NCBI RefSeq assembly: GCF_040939455.1
Contig: NC_134109.1
Coordinates: forward strand, 35,915,501-35,979,500
Direction of reading: 5' to 3'
DNA from: Microcebus murinus
Taxonomy: Eukaryota; Chordata; Mammalia; Primates; Cheirogaleidae
Length of the DNA stretch: 64,000 bases
In this document: positions 25,466 to 39,676 of the stretch, in pieces
Position numbering within the stretch: position 1 is the first letter of the stretch
How the letters are laid out: the number at the start of each line of letters is the position of its first letter
Made by a program: the position numbers and the translations under genes
Notes under the pieces: model-generated
Told to the model about the DNA's origin: nothing
Database searches by the model: none
The model's input: only the letters and a program-made list of their open reading frames with translations

Positions 25466-25645
25466 AGCCACAATGGACACTGCTAGCCATAGCCTTGTCC
25501 TTTTGCAGCAGCTGAACATGCAACGAGAATTTGGTTTTCTGTGTGATTGCACGGTTGCTATTGGAGATGTTTACTTCAAAGCCCACAGAGCAGTACTTGC
25601 TGCCTTTTCTAACTATTTCAAGATGATATTTATTCACCAAACAAG
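25466..25645 (+). CDS. ZBTB25: ZBTB25 coding exon 1 (BTB domain, N-terminal part)
   Basis: The acceptor 'tccttttt-ctcag' precedes a 7-base leader and the start codon at 25473. The start context is strong, with A at -3 and G at +4. The 57 codons begin [10 protein letters not shown] and include the BTB signature around residues 24-50 ([11 protein letters not shown], then [15 protein letters not shown]). BTB domains mediate dimerisation and recruitment of co-regulators. The donor 'caccaaacaag|gtaagg' ends the exon at 25645, leaving two bases (AG) that complete a serine codon with the next exon. The acceptor is close to the ATG, which is usual for BTB zinc-finger genes with a noncoding first exon. 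Confidence 0.95.
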
Positions 25646-25827
25646 GTAAGGATGTGTTTTTGTAAATCAGAAGAATTTTTAATATTGTGACTTATGTAAG
25701 CTTTATTATAATATTGTTTTGGAGATTCTTTGTTATAGGGTCACCCTAAGAAAAAGGATTTATAATACTTTTTTGTACATCAGTAATTAAACTCATTGTA
25801 TAGGATCCCAGGTGGAAGATAAGAATG

Positions 25828-26045
25828 ATAACAATAATAGCTAAAATTTATTGAAGGCTTATCCCATACCCAAGCATTAAGTATTTACTTTATAATGTAA
25901 ATTTGACTGTTATTCCTATTTTAGAGAAAAGGAAACTGAGATTAACTTATAAGTAAGTTGTCCATTCAGGGTTGTACAGCTAATAAGTGGGGCTCAAATG
26001 CATATTTATCTGAAGCTAAAGGTCTGTGCTCTTAATTGCTAAGTT
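25828..26045 (-). repeat. MIR SINE
   Basis: 'aataatagctaaaatttattgaaggctt', 'gagaaaaggaaactgag' and 'gtacagctaataagtggggctc' follow reverse-complement MIR order. Confidence 0.72.
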
Positions 26046-26305
26046 GTTGATTTCTATTTCATAACACTTTCCTAGCAAGATTTCAGTGTCATAATAAATT
26101 CTACCCACTACATATTCCATATTACAGTTCAGAGGTCATTCTTTTCAAATAATTTTTTCAAAGAGTTCTTTTGCTTTTTCAAATTTGGGTTACCACAAAA
26201 TAATAGACATGTAGGGAAAGGGCAGGAAATGAGAATTCAGATTCTGAGCTCTTGGTGGAGAGTAGTTTTAGTCATCCTAGGTTGAAAACGACAGAACACT
26301 GTATG

Positions 26306-26467
26306 TTTTTGTTTTGTTTAGAGATGGGATCTCACTCTGTCACACAGGCTGGAGTGCAGTGACACAATCATAAGCTCACTGCAGCCTCAAGCTCCTAGAC
26401 TTAAGCGACTCCTACCTCAACCTCCCACATAACTAAGATTATAAGTGCAAGCCACTGTACCTGGCTC
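26306..26467 (-). repeat. Alu monomer (old, antisense)
   Basis: One monomer only, from 'gttttgtttagagatgggatctcactctgtcac' to 'aagccactgtacctggc', strongly diverged. It resembles a free left Alu monomer. Confidence 0.8.
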
Positions 26468-27308
26468 ACTGTATGTTTTTTTAAAGGACCTTACATGAAA
26501 TATTAATACTTAGGAGTTCAGCCTCAATTATACATTTCAATGTAATTGTTCATTCATTCAAATATTTATCTAATACTTCTATGTCAGGTACTGTGCTAGA
26601 CCCCAATAATAGGTAAGTTATATTCTTTGCCCTCAAGAAACTCATAGTCTGATAGAGAGGTATTGTGTGTAAAGCAAATAATTCAGTGTAATGTACCTCT
26701 CTGTGCCTCGGTTTCCTTATCTATAAAAATACTAGAACAGTATACTCACCCCATGAGTATTGAGAAGATTAAATGGATGAATATATTAAAGTGCTTAGAA
26801 AAGAGCTTTGCACTATTAGTTGCTGTTATTAATAATGTGGTAAGTCTGTCATAGAAGTGTGTACAAGTTAGAGTAGGGTTACAGCAGCCCTATTTTGAGA
26901 GGGTTGGAACAGGCTTTACAGAGGCCCTGGATCTTAAAGAATCAGAAGGAGTTTTTCAGGTGTTATAAAGGAATGTTAGAAGGTACATCACAGGTAGAGG
27001 GAATATGGCATGAAAACATGTATAGCTATGAACCAGGCTAGCACATTCAGACAACAGAGTAGATCAGAAAAATTGGAATGTATGACACAAAGGGGAAAGG
27101 GGCTGGAGTGGGAGACAGGACAGGTGATGGGGCAGCCTTTTCAGCCAGGCCACTGAGTTTCTTCTCTGACCTAAGTGTCAGTGTAGATTACTTTCACTAT
27201 ATTAGAAATGCTACCTTCAGATCAGTCTCCTGAAAGCTGTGAGTTGGTTCAGCTCTCAAAGCACCTGTTGTGTGCCAGGCACAATGCTAAATTAAACCAA
27301 GGAGATAC

Positions 27309-27665
<357 letters not shown>

Positions 27666-28159
27666 GCTATGTGGTATCTGTGTTGAGCAACTAAAAATCG
27701 TATTAGGAGAACTCTCAACTGATAAAAAACAAAAAACAAAAACAAAAAAACCCTGCTACAGACCATGTAAATGGGTGGGACAGAGCTAAGAGTGGAACCC
27801 AAGAGGAAGAGATATCAGGACTAAAGAAATGGATTGCCTTCCTACTGACACCCAGTGCACTGTGACAAATTTCTCCTTCACGGAAGGTAAGCCATTGATT
27901 GATTGCATTGTTCCTTGATATCCAACGTTTCCTTCAGGTTGTCTCTATTCTAATTTTGCAAAGAGTTTTCTGATTTCTTCTTATGCAATTATTTCCATCT
28001 ATTACCTGAATTCTAGATTCATGTAAAAATTGAGTTTAGGATTATTTTAAAGCTTTTCAAAATTATACCTATTAATATATTCCATTTGTGATTTAAAGAA
28101 TAGATATATTAATATATTTTGGAAGCAAAAATAAGGTTAGCATAATTTTTAAATATTAC

Positions 28160-29080
<921 letters not shown>

Positions 29081-29296
29081 AGTATTATATGACTGTTAAA
29101 TTCCTTAAGAGCAGGGTACCTATTTTATTCGTTATTTTTCTACCTCCTGGCACCTAGTATAGTACACATCACTTAGGAGTCACTCGATTAGTGTTAATGT
29201 TGAACTAATCAGAATATTTGTGTTTCATAACTGGAGGCAGTAGATTGAATACATCAAGACTTATTGTTGGTAACTTGGAAATTCACTCTGAGAAAA

Positions 29297-29314
29297 GAGA
29301 GAGAGAGAGAGAAA
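29297..29314. repeat. (GA)n microsatellite
   Basis: A run of GA repeats (gagagagagagagagaga) in the intron shortly before the final ZBTB25 exon. Confidence 0.85.
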
Positions 29315-29513
29315 AAGACTTACTGTTGGGCCGTAAAACTGTTATAAAATGAAAGTTTGAAGGTTTAAGCTTTTGTGGTCATGTTTCGTCAAGGCGGATT
29401 GCTAAGTTTGAACTTCTTAGGAAAAAATTGCTTTAGCCTAAGAAAATGCTGTAAACTAAAAGGCCAACTAGGTTATGTTTCATTTTCTGTGGGTCTGTTT
29501 TTGTTTTTAACAG

Positions 29514-30648
29514 TGAATGCATAAAAATACAACCAACTGATATCCAACCTGACATATTCAGCTATTTGTTGCACATTATGTACACGGGGAAAGGGCCAAA
29601 ACAGATTGTGGATCATAGTCGTTTGGAGGAAGGGATTCGATTTCTTCATGCCGACTACCTTTCGCACATTGCAACTGAAATGAATCAAGTGTTCTCACCA
29701 GAGACTGTGCAGTCCTCAAATTTGTATGGCATTCAGATCTCAACGACCCAAAAACCAGTTGTCAAACAAGGGCTGGAGGTCAAAGAAGCTACTTCCAATA
29801 ACAGTGGAAACAGAGCCGCTGTCCAGGGTGACCACCCCCAGTTGCAGCTCTCTCTTGCTATTGGGCTGGATGATGGCACTGCAGACCAGCAGAGGGCCCA
29901 TCCTGCTACCCAGACCTTGGAGGAGCACCAGAAGCCCCCAGTGTCCATCAAGCAGGAGAGATGTGACCCGGAATCAGTGATCTCCCAGAACCATCCTTCA
30001 CCCCCATCAGAGGTAACAGGCCACCCTTTTACTGAAAACAGTATCAAAATACACTTATGCCATTACTGTGGGGAACGTTTTGATTCCCGTAGTAACCTGA
30101 GACAACATCTCCATACACATGTGTCTGGATCCCTCCCATTTGGTGTCCCTGCTTCCATTCTGGAAAGTAATGACCTTGGTGAAGTACATCCACTTAATGA
30201 AAATAACGAGGCTCTTGAATGCCGCAGGCTCAGCTCCTTCATCGTCAAGGAGAATGATCAGCAACCTGACCACTCAACCCGGGGTACCACAGAGCCTTTG
30301 CAGATCAGTCAAGTATCTTTGATCTCCAAAGACACAGAGCCAGTAGAATTAAACTGTAATTTTTCCTTTTCAAGGAAAAGAAAAATCAGCTGTACCGTGT
30401 GTGGTCATAAGTTTCTTCGAAAGAGCCAATTGTTGGAACACATGTTTACACACAAAGGTAAACCTTACAGATATAATCGATGCCAAAGGTTTAGTAATGC
30501 ATTGGGCCAGAGATTTCAGCCATATTGTGACAACTGGTCTGACATCTCCCTGAAAAGTTCTCGGTTGTCACAAGAACATTTAGATGTGCCTTGTGCCTTA
30601 GAGTCAGAGCTCACACAAGAAAATGTGGAGGCTATCCTAGTTGAGTAG
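29514..30648 (+). CDS. ZBTB25: ZBTB25 final coding exon (BTB remainder and two C2H2 fingers)
   Basis: The acceptor 'tgtttttaacag' precedes the exon. It completes the BTB fold (about residues 58-95), then a long low-complexity linker, then two C2H2 fingers: C240-C243-H256-H260 and C351-C354-H367-H371. The wide spacing between fingers is characteristic of this protein. Immediately after finger two the sequence KGKPY keeps a finger-linker shape, but the next would-be finger lacks its first cysteine (Y378) and both histidines, keeping only C381, so it looks like a vestigial third finger. The C terminus ends ...EAILVE. Role: DNA-binding nuclear regulator. Identification is by overall protein recognition. 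Confidence 0.95.
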
Positions 30649-30814
30649 CAGTTTCTCCTTCAGAATTTTTACACCAATTCTGAAAAAGAAAATTCACATG
30701 GCATTTTTTATTCCTAAAGTATTTTCATCCTCAAGTCCCCCATTGATTATTTTTCTTTGTGATTTATCCATAGCTTTAAGGTTGTATGTGTTAGGTCTTT
30801 GTTTTGTTTTGTTT

Positions 30815-30920
30815 TAAATATGGAACACTTCACAAATTTGCGTGTCATCCTTATGCAGGGGCCATGCTAATCTTCCCTGTATCGTTCCAGTTATAGTATA
30901 TGTGCTGCCAAAGCAAGCAT
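30815..30920 (-). pseudogene. U6 snRNA retropseudogene
   Basis: Read on the minus strand from 30920 to about 30815 this is a full-length copy of U6 snRNA, with about ten substitutions, most at CpG sites. Conserved blocks include the central 'ccatgctaatcttc' region (plus strand) and the 5' stem 'gtgctgcc'. On the minus strand it is followed by an A-rich run, and the direct repeat ttaggtcttt occurs at 30791-30800 and 30925-30934. Tail plus target duplication indicate LINE-1 mediated retroposition. It lies antisense within the ZBTB25 3' flank. No proximal sequence element or TATA box is expected, so it is most likely not transcribed as U6. Confidence 0.92.
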
Positions 30921-31193
30921 AGTATTAGGTCTTTTTATTATAAGACATATGAATACATAGCTATTAAAATATGAACTTTCATAAATCACAGTTTAGAAAT
31001 CAGAAATCAACATAGAAATATGGAAACTTTAGAGTGAATAGTTACTTATAGAATTTCTAAGTTTTTTCAGGTTGTAGAGTCAGTAAAATCAAATTAAATA
31101 TAAAGTAAAGGAAATCTGTTTTAAAGAATATATTACAAACACACAACTGCACTAAAAATAAAAAAAATAAAAAAAAAAAAAAAGAATATGCTA

Positions 31194-31486
31194 GGCCAGG
31201 CACCGGTGGCTCATGCCTGTAATTCTAGCATTCTGGGAGACTGAAGCAGGAGGATCGCTTGAGCTTAGAAGTTTGAGGCCAGCCGAAGCAAGAGCCGACA
31301 CCCTGTCTCTGCTAAAAATAGAAAAATGAGCTGAGTCTGGTGATACATGCCTGTAATCCCAACTACTCGGGTGGCTGAGGCAGGATGGTCACTTGAACCC
31401 TGGAGTTTGAGGTTGCTGTGAGCTACGTTGACACCATGGGACTCTAGCCCAGGCAACAGAGCAAGACTCTGTCTCAAAAAAAAAAA
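31194..31486 (+). repeat. Alu SINE
   Basis: Dimer from 'ggccaggcaccggtggctcatgcc' to 'gtctcaaaaaaaaaaa' with an internal deletion in the linker. An A-rich stretch precedes it at 31150-31183. Confidence 0.9.
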
Positions 31487-31764
31487 GTATTCTGAACTAT
31501 CACTTTTGGCTTATATTTCACATGACTCAAACCCCTTTGAAGATTATTCACAAATATTTTAGCCATTTTAATGCAGAATTATATGTTATAATGTATAAAA
31601 AATTTGTTGTAAAACATAGTTATACCAAATCATGACTAGTTTTACCTTTCACTCACTAGGTCTGCAATATCTTACATTTGCTTTTATTTATTTTTTAACA
31701 TTGTGTATACCTCATTTTTTAAATTTATTTATTTTTTTCCGGTCTTTTTTCTTTCTTTCTTTCT

Positions 31765-32054
<290 letters not shown>

Positions 32055-32347
32055 TTTTTTTTTTGGAGACAGAGTCTCACTCTGTTGCTCTGGTTAGAGT
32101 GCTGTGGTGTCAGCCTAGCTCACAGCAACCTCAAACTCCTGGGCTCAGGTGATCCTCCTGCCTCAGCCTCCCAAGTAGCTGGGACTACAGGCATGTACCA
32201 CTATGCCTGGCTAATTTTTTCTATTTTTTGGTAGAAATGGGGTCTCACTCTTGCTCAGGCTGGTCTTGAACTCCTGAGCTCAAACGATCCTTCCACCTTG
32301 GCCTCCCAGAGTGTTAAGATTACAGGCGTGAGCCACTGCACCCAGCC
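32055..32347 (-). repeat. Alu SINE, second of a tandem pair
   Basis: Antisense dimer from 'tttttttttggagacagag' to 'gagccactgcacccagcc', abutting the previous Alu in the same orientation. Confidence 0.92.
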
Positions 32348-32698
32348 TCATTTTTAATTAAAAAAAATTGTAGTTAAAAGAGAGAAAAGGAGAATAGTCC
32401 AAAGATTAAAAAAAAAATCTTTACGAGAGAAGCAGTAATATACATACAAATAGATAAACACATAGAGACAGAAATTCAGCTAGAACTGCATTAACATCCC
32501 AGGGTTGATACCTGAGTCATGAGTGTTTTTCTAGAGACCTGAAGAGCAATATGAGATTTGTATAATAAGAGGTTTACATGAGTTTAAACAGGAAAATGAT
32601 AAAATATAAATCATCTTTCTACCCTTAGTGCCAGAGGATTGTCTAGGCTTCCTGGGTTGGTATTAATTTTCTAAAAATCACTTGAAAAAGTAATTTCT

Positions 32699-32835
32699 AA
32701 GCCAGGTGCGGTGGTACATGCCTGTAGTCCCAGCACCTTGGGCGGCTGAGGCAGGAGGACAGCTTGAACCAAGGAGTTTGAAGCCATCCTGGGCAACATA
32801 GCAAGAGTCCATTTCTTAAAAAAGAAAGAAAAGGT
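32699..32835 (+). repeat. Alu monomer
   Basis: A single left monomer, 'gccaggtgcggtggtacatgcctg' to 'gagtccatttcttaaaaaagaaagaaaa'. It may be a free monomer or a truncated dimer. Confidence 0.85.
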
Positions 32836-32847
32836 AATTTTTAGTAG

Positions 32848-33270
<423 letters not shown>

Positions 33271-35571
33271 TAATGGTGACACTTACAAAGCTAAAACTCT
33301 AGAAAAAGTAAAGTTTATGGAATAAATGATAGAATCTCCTGCTCTATGTGCCTAGGAAATAGCTCGTCAAACAAAGGATAGATCTAACTTATTTCTTAAA
33401 TGTTTAAATTTCAAATACTAGATAATCAAGGATAACAAAAGAGAGAGGCTCCACAACAGCCTTATCTTTTTTGTATGCTGCCCTATTAAATTCTAAACTT
33501 CACAGACATTTGAAAACATCTAATAAATTTGGTTTGTGAGGCTTAGAATTTAACTGCGCACAAAACTTTTGAACTCCCTCCTGAGTGAACACATTTCCTT
33601 ATACATTCAGTATCATCGGTGTTTGGTCAGGAGGGAGCTGAAAGAGTAATCCAGCTAATTCCAAGGACACAAAGGTTTTCTCTGGGTAAACAGTAAATTT
33701 AGGTGAATTACAAAGCGATTCATATTTTCTTGAAGGCTGAATGAAGAAAACTACAAGGCATTTTCTAAGGCAGTTGAGTTTCTTACTTAGACAAGTGAAT
33801 AAAGCCTCCTGGGATCAAGACTGATGTGTGTTGAGAGCAAAATCTAACTAGCTGTTGATAGGCTCAGTTGTATATTGGAATTGTTTAAAACAAATGTGTT
33901 CTCTATGTGGTAAGTACTTCATCTAATCTTAAACATTTTCTACCAATTCACTTAAGCAGTTCAAACTCCTACTGCCTTCAAAGATTTCATCTCATAGAAA
34001 GAACACAAAATATTAACACTGATTTTTTTTTAAATGTATTTTAGCCTATTTGGGATTGATTACCTGGCCTTTTCAAGTCAAATTTTATTCTTATTAAAAT
34101 AATTTTTCTGATATTTCTCCTTTATATCCTTCCCTATTTGCCCAGGCATTAGTCCTTGACACAGGAAGTCTTTGTGTAGCTAAAGGGTGGGAGTAGAGGT
34201 GTATATGGGTGGTGTAGTAAGCAGCACTTTAGGGCTGGAGAATCTGGAGAAATGGTAAATTTGCTTGCCTGTGGCTGACTGGCCATGATTGACAATGATT
34301 TAAAGCAGAAATATATCTATGTTTGTTGAGTGTTAAGGAAATAGTAGTTAACTATATTTCTAGTCTTATTCATATTGTTCCTTTTAATATTAGAAATTCA
34401 AAGCAAATGCTCTTACCTTAGTCCTCATAACATTCTGTTTTAGGAAGTGGGAAAATGTTAACTTCATTTTATAGGAAAAAAATCCCAAAGGCCTAATTCT
34501 GGAGAGGCAATGAATGGTGTAGGACCCAAGTTTTGTTTTTTTTTCCCCATTCATTCTGCAGGCATTTTTTAAAGTAACTGTCATATGACTAATACTGTGC
34601 CTTGCGTGTTATTTCTTTAAAAACATGATTCCTGATTCCTTACTGAGAAATCTACTTTGTATTTAAAAAGTTTTTCCAGCTAAAACCTTTAGTTTTAACT
34701 GCATCATCTGCAAAATGGAGCTATACTTTTAGCCAGCCACCTAATAATATAGTGTGGTTTGCATGATTGCCAAGCTTAAAACTGGAAATGCCATATGCAC
34801 TTTCACCAGTCTATCAGGCAAATACTAAACAGACATTTTCCCCTTGGATCAGCTTAAAATTTTCCTTTCTTTCCAGATCCTACATAGACTTGTTTTCTGG
34901 AGAAAAATAGAGACTGTTTTAGTATTTGTCCTTATTTAGCATATCATCATAATTCAGTATCTAGTTAGTACAGTCTACCATATAAGAAAACCAAAACTTC
35001 TTGATTTATAACTCTTGAAATTGTTACCTCTTGTTGACTTTCTGACTTCTTGTCTGTAAAGTGGGTATAAGCAATACCTACCTCACAGGGGTGTTGTGGG
35101 GACTTGTATTAAAGTATTAAGTTCTCTCAGTATTATTGATAAAAGTCAAACATACAAACTACATTTATTTTGTAGCTAAACCCATTAACTTCAGTATTCC
35201 AACCTATAAATTCGAGAACATCTTAGAAGCAGTCATGTACTATTTAATATTCAATTAATTGACAAAACTCTTATTATTTTTTACAAATACTCTAGAAAAA
35301 GCAGTGTTACTAGAATTCGTATTCTACCATAGTTTAATCATCACTATTTCTCTTTAACCTTCAGCAAGGAGGATATTCGTTCTTTGGCATTTTGGGGAAT
35401 AAAATCTTGCCAGTTTCAACTTTGTTGAAAGTTCCCCTAAACATATTGTTTACATGTAGGAAAACAATAAAATACCATCTTCATTTCTTTGATGTAGGTG
35501 ATCTAAATAATAGATGGGGACAGAAATAGAGTGAGGATAATATAGCAGTTTATTAATGTTATTTTAAGATA

Positions 35572-35752
35572 GTATTGGATTAGCTGGGTGTGTTGGCTCA
35601 CGCCTGTAGTCCTAGCTATTTGGGAGGCTAAGGCAGGAGGATTGCTTGAGCCCAGGAGTTCAAGGTTATTGTGAGGTATAATCGTGCCACTGCACTCCAG
35701 CCTAGGTGACAGAGCAAGACCTTGTCTCTAAAAAAATAAAACAGTATTGGAA
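35572..35752 (+). repeat. Alu monomer with short target duplication
   Basis: 'ttagctgggtgtgttggctcacg' to 'gaccttgtctctaaaaaaataaaa', one monomer of Alu. 'agtattgga' is present just before and just after. Confidence 0.85.
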
Positions 35753-37045
35753 AAGTCTTCACTAAAAACTGAAGAAAATACATACTAATAATGGAAAAAG
35801 ATAACAGTCTGGAAAATGTAAACGTCCATTAAAGTTTATTTGTACAGGCAAATGTAACTTGGATCCTTGATGATAAATATCAATTTTTTATAGTAATTGA
35901 TATAAAAATAGGCCATGTGAAGAGTTTTCATAATGTAACTTGTGTTTTTGTATGTTTTGAACTAAATGTAAGCCTATGGCACTTTATTATAATTAATTTT
36001 TAAATTCTTAAAAGAGTGAAATCTGTAAATGATTATTCTCTGCTGTGTGTCTGTGTTTGTATGTTTGGACTTTTTGAAAACTGTTGAGGTTACACAATCC
36101 TAAGCCTGGATGTCTTAAACACAAGGAATCATAAACTGTTTTTTGTCTTCAAGATCTGGAAGAATCCATGGTACTTCAGTATGTATCTGTGCTACACTTA
36201 ATAACTTAGTAAATATTAATCCAGTGTAATTGATATTAACTGTTATCAGCTCTATTTTATGCTACATAATCATTTAGTCAGAATAGATCAAATATAAACT
36301 TAAAATACTTTAAGAAGAACTTGGATTATAAAAATGTGGACAATAAAAAGGCCCACTAAAAAATTTTCAAAACACCTGTAACATGCAGCAAATACAGGAG
36401 ACTAAAATCAATAATATATTATATGGTTAAACTCTTCTGCCTAATGTACTGTGAATTTGCTTTAGAAACATTCTTTTAGAAAGTTTTGTATCCTCTAGTT
36501 GCAATGGAAAACAGTGGATTTCATGTGTTTTATCAAGACAAATAAATTGATGTGACTTAATCACAAACAAAACCTTTTATTAGCTCAGCTTATAGAATGT
36601 GCTTTTATTTTACAGCAGTGTCTGCCAAATTCTGGCTACCTAGTGTTAAGGTAAGTAGTCTCTGTGCTGGGCAACATTTTGGAAGTATAATGCAAAAATG
36701 CATCAGTGGGAAAAAAGAAGGAAAAAAAGGGAACCTGGTGCTAATAAAAAAAAAAAAGAAAAAAAGGCATCAGTGGGTCCAATTCTTACCAGCTATAATC
36801 TGTGTTAATAGAAAATTGGTGTCCTTTGATATCTACTGCTGTAGACTTAAAAAAAGAACAAACGAAAGAAAGAAGTGTCCTAATGAAGTGCTTTCCAACT
36901 ACCATCTCTGGGAAGAAAAGTAGTATCTTGTCATTTCCTAGGATTTTCTTGTTCTTGCTTTGCTTATTTCTTCCCTATTTACGCTCTATTGGATCTCCTC
37001 CTGCCCCAGTAACATGATTTACAACAGTAGTTTTCAACCAAGGTG

Positions 37046-37530
37046 TGTTAGTTAGGATTCTCCAAAGAAAAAGAACCAACATGTAGAACCAAAGGGGATA
37101 GGAAGATACTGATTTATTATAAGGAATTAGCTCATGCAATTATGGAGGCTGAGATGTCCCAAGATCTATAGTTGGCAATCTGGAAAGCCAGGGAAACCAA
37201 TGATATATTGTTCTAGTCTGACTCCAAAGGCCTGAGAACTAGGAGAGCTGATGGCATAAGTTCCAGTCCAAAAGCTGGCAGGCTTGAGACTCAAGAAGAG
37301 CCAGTGTTTCTATTTGAGTCTAAAGGCAGGGAAAGATCTATATCCTAGCTCAAGCGGTCAGGCAGGAGAAGGTCCCCTTTTTATTCTATTGTGGCCTTCA
37401 ACTGATTGAATGAGGGCCACCCACATTAGTGAGGGCAATCTGCTTTACTCAGTATACTAAATCAAATGTTAGTCTCATCCAAAAACACCCTCACAAACAC
37501 ACACAGCATGTTTGAGTAAATATCTAAAGT
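37046..37530 (-). mobile_element. Solo LTR of ERVL type (MLT2-like)
   Basis: The plus strand reads as the reverse complement of an old ERVL LTR: it begins 'tgttagttaggattctccaa' (the LTR's 3' end), then 'tttattataaggaattagctca', 'gattgaatgagggccacccac' and 'gcaatctgctttactcagtat', and fades at 'gtttgagtaaatatct'. The LTR's 5' terminal part is missing. It is about 480 bp with no internal retroviral genes on either side. The family name is from memory; the class is reasonably sure. Confidence 0.7.
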
Positions 37531-37834
37531 AAGTGTTGTGATGGTTGTCAGGAATTAAAGGATACAAAGAAATGTAATTTTGGGATTTCTATCCCAGGCA
37601 TTTTTGGAGTTAATATTATTCTGATGGAGTATGAGATATGTTCAGAATCAAATTCTATTTATATTAACCTTTATACCAGCTTTTAAAAGATAAAAAATAT
37701 AATTATTAAAAATCAGAGATGAATCAATTAGCAACAGTTTTAATTCTATTCAAATAATGTTTGAGCTAAATAATTGTGTCTCTAAAGAGGCCTTCGTGAA
37801 ATTAAAATGTGATTGTGGGTTATAATTTATGTAA

Positions 37835-38133
37835 TTTTTTTTTTTTGAGACAGAGTCTCACTTTGTCACCCAGATTAGAATTAATGCTGTGGCATCATCA
37901 TAGCTCACTGCAATCTCCAACTCCTGGGCTTAAGTGATCCTCCTGCCTCAGCCTCCTGAGTAGCTGGGACTAAAGGCCTGAGCCACCATGCCTGGCTAAT
38001 TTTTTCTATTTTTAGTACAGACACGGTCTCGCTCCTGCTTGGTCTGCTCTCAAACTCCTGAGCTCAAGTGATCCCCCTGCCTCAGCCTCTTGGAATGCTA
38101 GGATTACAGGTATGTAATCCACCTCGCCAGGCC
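37835..38133 (-). repeat. Alu SINE
   Basis: Antisense dimer from '(t)12 gagacagagtctcac' to 'ccacctcgccaggcc', older type without the lemur linker. Confidence 0.88.
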
Positions 38134-38186
38134 TGTGTAAATTTTTAATCTGGCCAAAAGGTGGCAGCAATGTACTTTTTGGATTT

Positions 38187-38321
38187 TTTTTTTTCTTCTT
38201 TTTTTGGAGCCAGGGGTGTCATCATAGCTCACTGCAACTTCAAACTCCTGGGCTCAAGCAATCTTCCTGCTTCAACTTCCCAGATTGCTAGGATTACAGG
38301 CATGAGCCACCTCATCCAGCC
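38187..38321 (-). repeat. Alu SINE with large internal deletion
   Basis: T-rich tail, then 'gtgtcatcatagctcactgcaac' joined directly to 'gattgctaggattacaggcatgagccac'. The middle of the dimer is missing. Confidence 0.82.
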
Positions 38322-38583
38322 CCAGTGTGCCTTTTAAAAATGCATTGTACATTATACTCAAATTCAGCATTACTATTTACTTAATTTGCTATTTAGTGCT
38401 TAGCTACTTTTGGATCATAATTTATAGAGGCAAGACTGATGAGAATTTTCTTTAAATTTCATAATATAAATTACTACAATATCTTGGCATCCTTTTTGGT
38501 CAAGATGCCTCTAATTTACATGTAAAATACAGTAGATCACTTTTCAAAATGTCCCATTTATTGTGATTGTTGTATCGAGTTTT

Positions 38584-38871
38584 GGGGGGTTTTTTTGAGA
38601 CAGGGTCTCTGTCACTTGGGCTATGTAGTGATATCATCATAGCTCACTGCAACTTCAAACACGTGGGTCCAAGTGGTCCTCCTGCCTCAGCCTCCCCAGT
38701 AACTGGGACTGCAGGCATGTGCCACCATTCCCAGATAATTTTTGCTTTTTGTAGGAACGTGTTCTCATGTTGCTCAGGCTGGTCTCCAATGAGTGTCTGA
38801 CCTCAGGCAATTCTCCTACCTCAGCTTCCAAAAGTGCTAGGATTACAGATGTGGGCCACTGTGCTCAGGCC
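38584..38871 (-). repeat. Old Alu SINE
   Basis: Antisense dimer, diverged, from 'tttttttgagacagggtctctg' to 'gggccactgtgctcaggcc'. Confidence 0.87.
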
Positions 38872-39657
38872 TATATTGAGCATTTCTGAAGATTTTTCAG
38901 TCATTAACAGTAAGACCTTGGAATTTTAGTCTAGTCCCATTGACTCTTCTAATCAGGCATCAAACTCAGTTTTTGGTGCTCTGCCTGGTCAGTAGATCAA
39001 TAATTGAAGGACATTAAGTAAATTCTGCCTTGCTTGTTTCTTGCCTTGTTTCTTTTCTTCACATCCACAACCTGTGAAGTAGACTAGTACATTATTTACT
39101 GAAATTAACTTTCCAACTATGGTTGGTTCAACAACTGACTTTCTACAATGGTTTTCTTTCTTCTCTCACATTCCAATCAGTTCCATTCTGAGTAAGCTAA
39201 GACCTTTCTCTTTAATAGAATTTTCTTACCTTCAACTCTTGCCAGCCAATATTGAGTGAATACAGTCTGTCTCTTCCTCCATCATTTCTGCTTGCAAAAT
39301 TATTATCCTAAGACTTTTTCCAAATCACCAATTGTTCTCAGTTTATTTTATAGCTAATGAGCCAGTTTGGAAAATGAGCCCACTTTCCTTCAAATAAAGT
39401 CTATTCCAGTTCTTATACAATGTTGGAACTTTTTTCATTGAAACAACTTGGTGATTCTATATCAAAATAATAGAAAAAAGTGTTACTTAAGCTATAAGAA
39501 CACCATGATATCCTTTCATGTCAGAAGTCTGAAGGAATGGCAGTGCTCCTGGAGGCATTCCTTGTACATCTGGTAGGTCACTGCTGTCCTGGGAACAGGT
39601 GGAGAGCCTTGTGCAGGTAGGAGGCCTGAGGAGATGGCCCTAACCAGCTGTAGTTGT

Positions 39658-39676
39658 CACACACACACACACACGC
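39658..39676. repeat. (AC)n microsatellite
   Basis: A run of about eight CA repeats followed by cgcatc. Confidence 0.85.

Noticed and set aside
29733..30322. Frames of 60-104 aa overlapping the last ZBTB25 exon
   Set aside because: Shadows of the real frame; they have no conserved domain and no independent start context.
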